Shown in pieces: positions 5,339 through 7,697 of a DNA stretch of 7,697 bases; the stretch's first letter is position 1, and every line of letters starts with the position of its first letter. Both the position numbers and the translations under genes were made by a program. This stretch comes from Acidobacteriota bacterium (GTDB lineage: Bacteria; Acidobacteriota; Vicinamibacteria; Vicinamibacterales; Vicinamibacteraceae): positions 1 through 7,697 of the forward strand of contig JAEZCY010000221.1 in the NCBI GenBank assembly GCA_023429845.1, read 5' to 3'. A model generated the notes under the pieces. The model saw only the letters and a program-made list of their open reading frames with translations, was not told the origin of the DNA and ran no database searches.

Positions 5339-5368
5339 TTGTCACGATACACGTGTATCGTGTATCTT
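5339..5368 (+). promoter_or_regulatory. Candidate higBA promoter
   Basis: TTGTCA (5339-5344) resembles a -35 box, and TATCTT (5363-5368), 18 bases on, resembles a -10 box. The GTG of higB begins seven bases after the -10, where transcription would start, and no SD is visible. A leaderless or near-leaderless toxin mRNA is therefore possible. Confidence 0.5.
5343..5362. promoter_or_regulatory. 20-bp perfect palindrome, probable HigA/HigBA operator
   Basis: CACGATACACGTGTATCGTG is a perfect palindrome filling the spacer between the candidate -35 and -10 boxes. A dyad in this position is what an autoregulating XRE-type HigA would bind, so bound antitoxin would block RNA polymerase. The half-site GATAC/GTATC recurs once more in the -10 region (TGTATC). 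The copy 1 operator lies outside the window and cannot be compared. Confidence 0.7.
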
Positions 5369-5374
5369 CAGCTT

Positions 5375-5665
5375 GTGATTCGGTCCTTCGGGGACGAGAC
5401 CACGCGGGACCTGTTCGGCGGCGTCAACAGCAAGGCGGCGCGACGTATCCCGAACACCGCGTGGCGGGCGGCCCAGCGCAAGCTGAAGCTGCTTGACCTG
5501 GTGGCGACGCTCGACGATCTGAAGATTCCACCGGGGAACGACCTGCATGCCCTGAAGGGCGATCAGGCCGGACGCCACGCCATCCGGGTGAACGATCAGT
5601 ACCGGATCACGTTCCGATGGGAGGGACACGATGCCTTCGACGTCCGGTGCGAGGACTACCACTGA
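5375..5665 (+). CDS. higB: HigB-type mRNA interferase toxin, copy 2 (complete)
   Basis: This 96-aa toxin starts at GTG 5375 (V/M-IRSFGDETTRDLF), the normal HigB N-terminus. An in-frame TTG at 5339 would add 12 residues translated from the operator and is rejected. The residues matching Proteus HigB His54, Lys57, Asp90, Tyr91 and His92 (from memory) are His58, Lys61, Asp94, Tyr95 and His96, each offset by four, so the active site looks complete. The core NDQYRITFRW and terminal CEDYH are typical. It overlaps higA by 35 bases. Family knowledge predicts ribosome-dependent mRNA cleavage in the cytoplasm when HigA is degraded. Differences from copy 1 are Leu40 for Gln, Lys61 for Arg and Ala65 for Val. 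Confidence 0.95.
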   Translation: MIRSFGDETTRDLFGGVNSKAARRIPNTAWRAAQRKLKLLDLVATLDDLKIPPGNDLHALKGDQAGRHAIRVNDQYRITFRWEGHDAFDVRCEDYH

Positions 5666-5968
5666 GCCAGCGAGCCTGCCGCGCGATTCCGCGGTGCTCG
5701 GCCCGCTCGTGCATCCTGGCGAGATGCTGCTGGAGGAGTTCCTGCGTCCGCTCGGTCTGCAGCAGAGCGTCGTGGCCGACGAACTGGGCATCAGCCGGAA
5801 CCGCCTCAATGAGCTGGTGCTCGGCAAGCGTTCGGTGACAGCCGATACCGCGATTCGGCTCGAGCGGCGATTCAAGATGCCGGCGCGGTTCTGGTTGCAC
5901 CTGCAGGCCGACTATGACCTGCAGAGGGCGCTCGATGAAGCCGGTGCTGTCGGACGTCGTACGAAGCG
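5429..5968 (+). repeat. Direct repeat, copy 2 of the duplicated higBA module
   Basis: Partner of 1-540. Recombination between the two direct copies would excise or duplicate the intervening 5.4 kb. The repeat probably extends further left, through the first 18 codons of higB, but the matching part of copy 1 is not in the window. Confidence 0.9.
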
Positions 5969-5978
5969 GACCGGGTAG
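5631..5978 (+). CDS. higA: HigA antitoxin, XRE-family, copy 2
   Basis: This 115-aa antitoxin starts at ATG 5631 after GGGAGGG, inside the end of higB. It carries the same HPGEMLLEEFL segment and helix-turn-helix (about 44-63) as copy 1, with VTADTAIRLERRFKMPARFWLHLQ following as dimer and toxin-binding helices typical of HigA. It ends RRTKRTG at TAG 5978, the stop that is lost by a one-base indel in copy 1. Only three residues differ from copy 1 over 115 although many third positions have changed, so the protein has been under selection. It should repress the palindromic operator upstream. The next gene starts 22 bases later on the same strand and may be cotranscribed. Confidence 0.95.
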   Translation: MPSTSGARTTTEPASLPRDSAVLGPLVHPGEMLLEEFLRPLGLQQSVVADELGISRNRLNELVLGKRSVTADTAIRLERRFKMPARFWLHLQADYDLQRALDEAGAVGRRTKRTG

Positions 5979-6000
5979 CCGAGGCCGCTGCTGGAGCAAG

Positions 6001-6504
6001 ATGAGGGCGCTGGTGCTCTTGGCGGTCGCGGGATTGGTGTGGTCCTCGGCGTTCAGAGCCGTTGTCGCCATTCTCGTAGCCTCGACGATCGCGGCGTGGT
6101 TCTGGCTCGAGCGACGCTTTAGTCGCTTGTCGCGACAGCGCCAAGGCGAGCATATTGGCACCTTCGCGCGAGCCTTTGACCGTCGCGGCAAGGACTTCGA
6201 CCCTCTCGTCGTGCGAGCCGTCTGGGACGCGCTCCAACCTCACTGCCGGCACCGGGGCGGCGCGGTACCGCTCCGCCAGACGGATCGATTCGCGACATTG
6301 GCGATGGATTTGGACGAGATCCTCGACGTGGCCGAGGAAGTGTCTCAACGGACCGGAAGGTCTCTACAGCATCCGGAGTCGAGCCGGGTCGGTCGGATTG
6401 AAACTGTCAAGGATCTTGTTGAGTTCTTCTGCGCCCAGCCAAGACTCCCTAACCACCGCTTGCAGCCGACGGCGCCGGGCGTGATCATGAGGCGCCGCAG
6501 CTGA
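6001..6504 (+). CDS. Cassette-encoded membrane-anchored hypothetical protein with attC-encoded tail
   Basis: This 167-aa protein has ATG 6001 preceded by GGAG at a good distance, so upstream in-frame codons are not needed. Residues 2-36 hold one or two transmembrane segments (ALVLLAVAGLVW, AVVAILVASTIAAWFW) followed by a basic stretch. The soluble part (about 45-147) contains DPLVVRAVWDALQPHC, LRQTDRFATLAMDLDEILDVAEEVSQRTGRSL (written here in overlap order) and ETVKDLVEFF. The helix pattern recalls acyl-carrier-like or DUF1493-type domains, but there is no DSL serine, so this is only a structural guess. From residue 149 the sequence is encoded inside the attC site, giving NHRLQPTAPGVIMRRRS, and the stop lies in the L' arm. 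Either the native stop was lost or the family normally ends this way. No function can be given. Confidence 0.75.
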   Translation: MRALVLLAVAGLVWSSAFRAVVAILVASTIAAWFWLERRFSRLSRQRQGEHIGTFARAFDRRGKDFDPLVVRAVWDALQPHCRHRGGAVPLRQTDRFATLAMDLDEILDVAEEVSQRTGRSLQHPESSRVGRIETVKDLVEFFCAQPRLPNHRLQPTAPGVIMRRRS

Positions 6505-6521
6505 AGCGGAGCACGTTGGAC
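6447..6521 (+). other. Integron attC site 1
   Basis: A 75-bp site. R'' is CCCTAAC (6447-6453) and R' is GTTGGAC (6515-6521), the latter a perfect GTTRRRY. L'' (CCGCTT, G, CAGC, 6456-6466) pairs exactly with L' (GCTGAAGCGG, 6500-6509), leaving G6462 extrahelical, the hallmark that sets strand choice by the integrase. GGCGCC repeats (6471-6476 and 6491-6496) close the terminal loop. It ends one cassette, and the next gene starts eight bases later. Confidence 0.85.
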
Positions 6522-6529
6522 AGCCTGAC

Positions 6530-6835
6530 ATGGCGCAGCATATCGGTCTTCAGAGAGAAGGTGAGCGGGGCGAAGTGCTCGTCCACTACGCGCCTGAAGG
6601 TATCCCGCTCGAGGTCTTGGAGGTGGCACCGCGCCACTCCGCTTGTGTTCGGTTCATCGATCCGTACGGTGACACGGTCTTCAACCAGCTACAGCTGCCG
6701 GTATTGATCGGTGAGTTCGAGGAAATGGCTAAGGACGCCGCAAATGCGCAGGTCCGCGACCGGTTGGAGTCGGTCGTCGCGTTCCTCGCCGCGTCACAAG
6801 GGATTCATCAGTACGTGAGGTTCGTTGGTGACTGA
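6530..6835 (+). CDS. Cassette-encoded hypothetical protein (FIDPYGDTVFN family)
   Basis: This 101-aa acidic protein starts at ATG 6530, only eight bases past the attC R' box and with no SD, as is common in gene cassettes. Translation may depend on read-through from upstream or on a leaderless message. The central block CVRFIDPYGDTVFNQLQLPVLIGEFEEM (residues 39-66, quoted from its two halves) and the end YVRFVGD look conserved. I recall uncharacterised bacterial proteins with the same LRFIDPYGDTVFN motif, but no biochemical role. There is no signal peptide, membrane segment or metal-binding cluster. The fold is probably alpha/beta with a C-terminal helix (RDRLESVVAFLAAS). It is complete and ends 24 bases before the next attC. 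Confidence 0.8.
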   Translation: MAQHIGLQREGERGEVLVHYAPEGIPLEVLEVAPRHSACVRFIDPYGDTVFNQLQLPVLIGEFEEMAKDAANAQVRDRLESVVAFLAASQGIHQYVRFVGD

Positions 6836-6859
6836 TCCGAAGGATGGTGTCCAGCAGGT

Positions 6860-6945
6860 GCCCAACCAGCCGCTGCAGCCGCGAGCGGCCTCGCGGGGCG
6901 AGACTCAGCGACGCGCCATCGAACGTGAGCGGCACGGCGTTAGTC
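6860..6945 (+). other. Integron attC site 2
   Basis: An 86-bp site. R'' is GCCCAAC (6860-6866, a perfect RYYYAAC) and R' is GTTAGTC (6939-6945, one mismatch to GTTRRRY). L'' GCCGCT (6869-6874), then G6875, then CA pairs with L' TG plus AGCGGC (6926-6933), again leaving an extrahelical G. The loop sequence differs from sites 1 and 3, so it belongs to another attC lineage. Confidence 0.75.
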
Positions 6946-6967
6946 GGAAGGCACGACGCGAACAGAG

Positions 6968-7438
6968 ATGAGCGACGGCGATACCCCCGAGCGGGCGGCG
7001 CTTGACGCCGGTGCCGAGAGGATCCTGGCCCCGCTGAGCGCACACGGCTTCGAGTACTCGCGCGGCGATCAGGGCGTGTCGTCGGGCGGGCCATTCGCGG
7101 TCGGCTTCTTTCGCCGGGGCGCGCTCGAGATTGGCCTGATCATTCGGTCCGGCCATGAACTCGGCTGCCCCAACTACTCCGCGGGGCGAGGGTACGCCGG
7201 GCACGCCGACCTGATGTACGAGCTTGGGGCGGCGGGCCGTGAGCAGCTGGTCGAGGAGAGCTGGTGGGCATTCAAGGGACGCGATGGAGGAGATCCGTTC
7301 GAGGCGTTGCGTCACGATCTTGAGACGATTGTCTTGCCCGCACTCGCGTCGTCCGCGACACAGTTCCTGGCCGCACTGGCACGAGCCGTCGAAAGGCACC
7401 TTGCGAGCATAGGTCTGCCACCGCCATCCTCCGGCTAA
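6968..7438 (+). CDS. Cassette-encoded hypothetical protein
   Basis: This 156-aa protein starts at ATG 6968, 22 bases after attC site 2. Its TAA stop lies inside the R'' box of attC site 3, a layout typical of a cassette. The middle (about residues 27-80) is rich in Gly and aromatic residues: GFEYSRGDQGVSSGGPFAVG, FFRRGALEIGLIIR, LGCPNYSAGRGYAGH. The C-terminal half is helical (DPFEALRHDLETIVLPALAS). I recall an uncharacterised family with GPFAxGFFRRxxLEIGLIVR and GCPNYS blocks, but no function or structure. No signal peptide or transmembrane span is evident, so it is probably cytoplasmic. SD-like AGAG precedes the start. Confidence 0.8.
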   Translation: MSDGDTPERAALDAGAERILAPLSAHGFEYSRGDQGVSSGGPFAVGFFRRGALEIGLIIRSGHELGCPNYSAGRGYAGHADLMYELGAAGREQLVEESWWAFKGRDGGDPFEALRHDLETIVLPALASSATQFLAALARAVERHLASIGLPPPSSG

Positions 7439-7507
7439 CCGACGGAGGTATCTGACGGCGCCCGGCGTGATCATTGGGCGCCACGGCTGAAGCGGTACAC
7501 GTTCGGC
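7433..7507 (+). other. Integron attC site 3 with a degraded L'' box
   Basis: At 75 bp it is colinear with site 1 (offset 986). R'' is GGCTAAC (7433-7439) and R' is GTTCGGC (7501-7507). The loop GACGGCGCC...GGCGTGATCAT...GGCGCC and L' GCTGAAGCGG (7486-7495) are preserved. L'' (7442-7453) reads ACGGAGGTATCT in place of the CCGCTTGCAGCC-type box and no longer pairs with L'. Recombination activity is therefore doubtful. Confidence 0.65.
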
Positions 7508-7621
7508 AGAACGGCGCAAGAACGTTCGATGAAGGTTGGGACAGCAAGAACTGGCGGCGACAGGGCGCCTTAGCAGCCCGTGGTGAAAGTGTTGCCTGAC
7601 CCACAGACCGGGATCGACGCG

Positions 7622-7637
7622 ATCGATCGCGATCGAT
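7622..7637. repeat. 16-bp perfect palindrome of ATCG units
   Basis: ATCGATCGCGATCGAT lies 12 bases before the transposase start and contains two GATC methylation motifs. It could regulate transposase expression or be a chance low-complexity tract. Confidence 0.6.
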
Positions 7638-7649
7638 AGACTGCGGCGC

Positions 7650-7697
7650 ATGGCGATGGGCACGCGGCAGGACGAGCAAGGACCGCTCTGGATCGCG
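7650..7697 (+). CDS. Transposase N-terminus, IS1182-like (cut by window end)
   Basis: Sixteen in-frame codons run to the last base: MAMGTRQDEQGPLWIA. From memory, IS1182-family transposases begin M-x-x-GRRxxEQxxLWVAxxxLPxSxGHPFY, so the QGPLWIA block fits. No SD is obvious, and the catalytic part lies beyond the window. The assignment rests on one short motif and its position after a plausible IS end. A distant alternative is another DDE transposase group. Confidence 0.5.
   Translation, partial: MAMGTRQDEQGPLWIA

Larger units (their letters stand above)
7571..7697 (+). mobile_element. Left end of an IS1182-like insertion sequence (partial)
   Basis: A transposase reading frame begins at 7650 and runs off the window. 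TAGCAGCCCGTGGTGAAA at 7571-7588 resembles the TAGCAGCCTGCTGAAA-type ends I associate with IS1182 elements, so the element may begin here. The other end is not in the window, so the terminal repeat cannot be checked. It lies 63 bases beyond attC site 3, apparently in the next cassette. Confidence 0.45.

Noticed and set aside
5339..5374. TTG start at 5339 for higB copy 2
   Set aside because: The added residues are translated from the palindromic operator and promoter. The family N-terminus fits GTG 5375.
1..7697. CRISPR array, tRNA or rRNA genes
   Set aside because: No regularly spaced direct repeats, no cloverleaf with a CCA-type end and no conserved rRNA segments were seen.

Overview
The window is GC-rich and looks like accessory DNA from a soil-type bacterium. 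The lipoprotein and small hypothetical families, and attC-like sites whose translation reads LQPTAPGVIMRRR, remind me of Acidobacteriota (Vicinamibacteria-like) or similar phyla. That placement is inference from memory; no rRNA or housekeeping gene confirms it. Overall I read it as a mosaic of integron gene cassettes, toxin-antitoxin (TA) modules and transposon debris. No integrase gene is present.

Left part (1-1117, + strand): a higB-higA TA pair, whose toxin is cut by the window edge, is followed by a gene overlapping the antitoxin stop (GTGA). That gene encodes a protein with a tandem GxWxP pentapeptide repeat. A degenerate attC-like hairpin follows it.

Middle-left part (1177-3581, all - strand): a parD-parE TA pair, a small secreted lipoprotein, a possible 53-aa membrane peptide, an exported TonB C-terminal-domain protein, and a hypothetical gene that abuts a broken IS21-type istA fragment. 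A second attC-like inverted repeat lies between parD and the lipoprotein gene.

Centre (3588-5320): a 1306-bp IS3-family element (3782-5087) has clear terminal inverted repeats and an intact DDE orfB, but its orfA is frameshifted near its start. Its left flank is an istA fragment and its right flank is the C-terminal remnant of a large serine recombinase. There is no target-site duplication, so this is a rearrangement scar and not a simple insertion.

Right part (5339-7697, + strand): a second, complete higB-higA copy lies exactly 5428 bp from the first in direct orientation. It has a candidate promoter with a 20-bp perfect palindrome in its spacer. Three compact cassette genes of unknown function follow, each ending at an attC site (6447-6521, 6860-6945, 7433-7507). 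The first two attC sites show R''/L''/L'/R' structure with an extrahelical G. The third keeps the length and right half but has lost its L'' box. The window ends 16 codons into a transposase that resembles the IS1182 family.

The three TA modules probably stabilise the array against loss. The duplicated higBA could serve as recombination ends that delete or duplicate the intervening 5.4 kb. The most notable signals are the divergence of the two higBA copies at a catalytic residue and at the antitoxin C-terminus, the TA-coupled pentapeptide-repeat protein, the half-broken attC, and a cassette protein whose C-terminal tail is encoded by attC.
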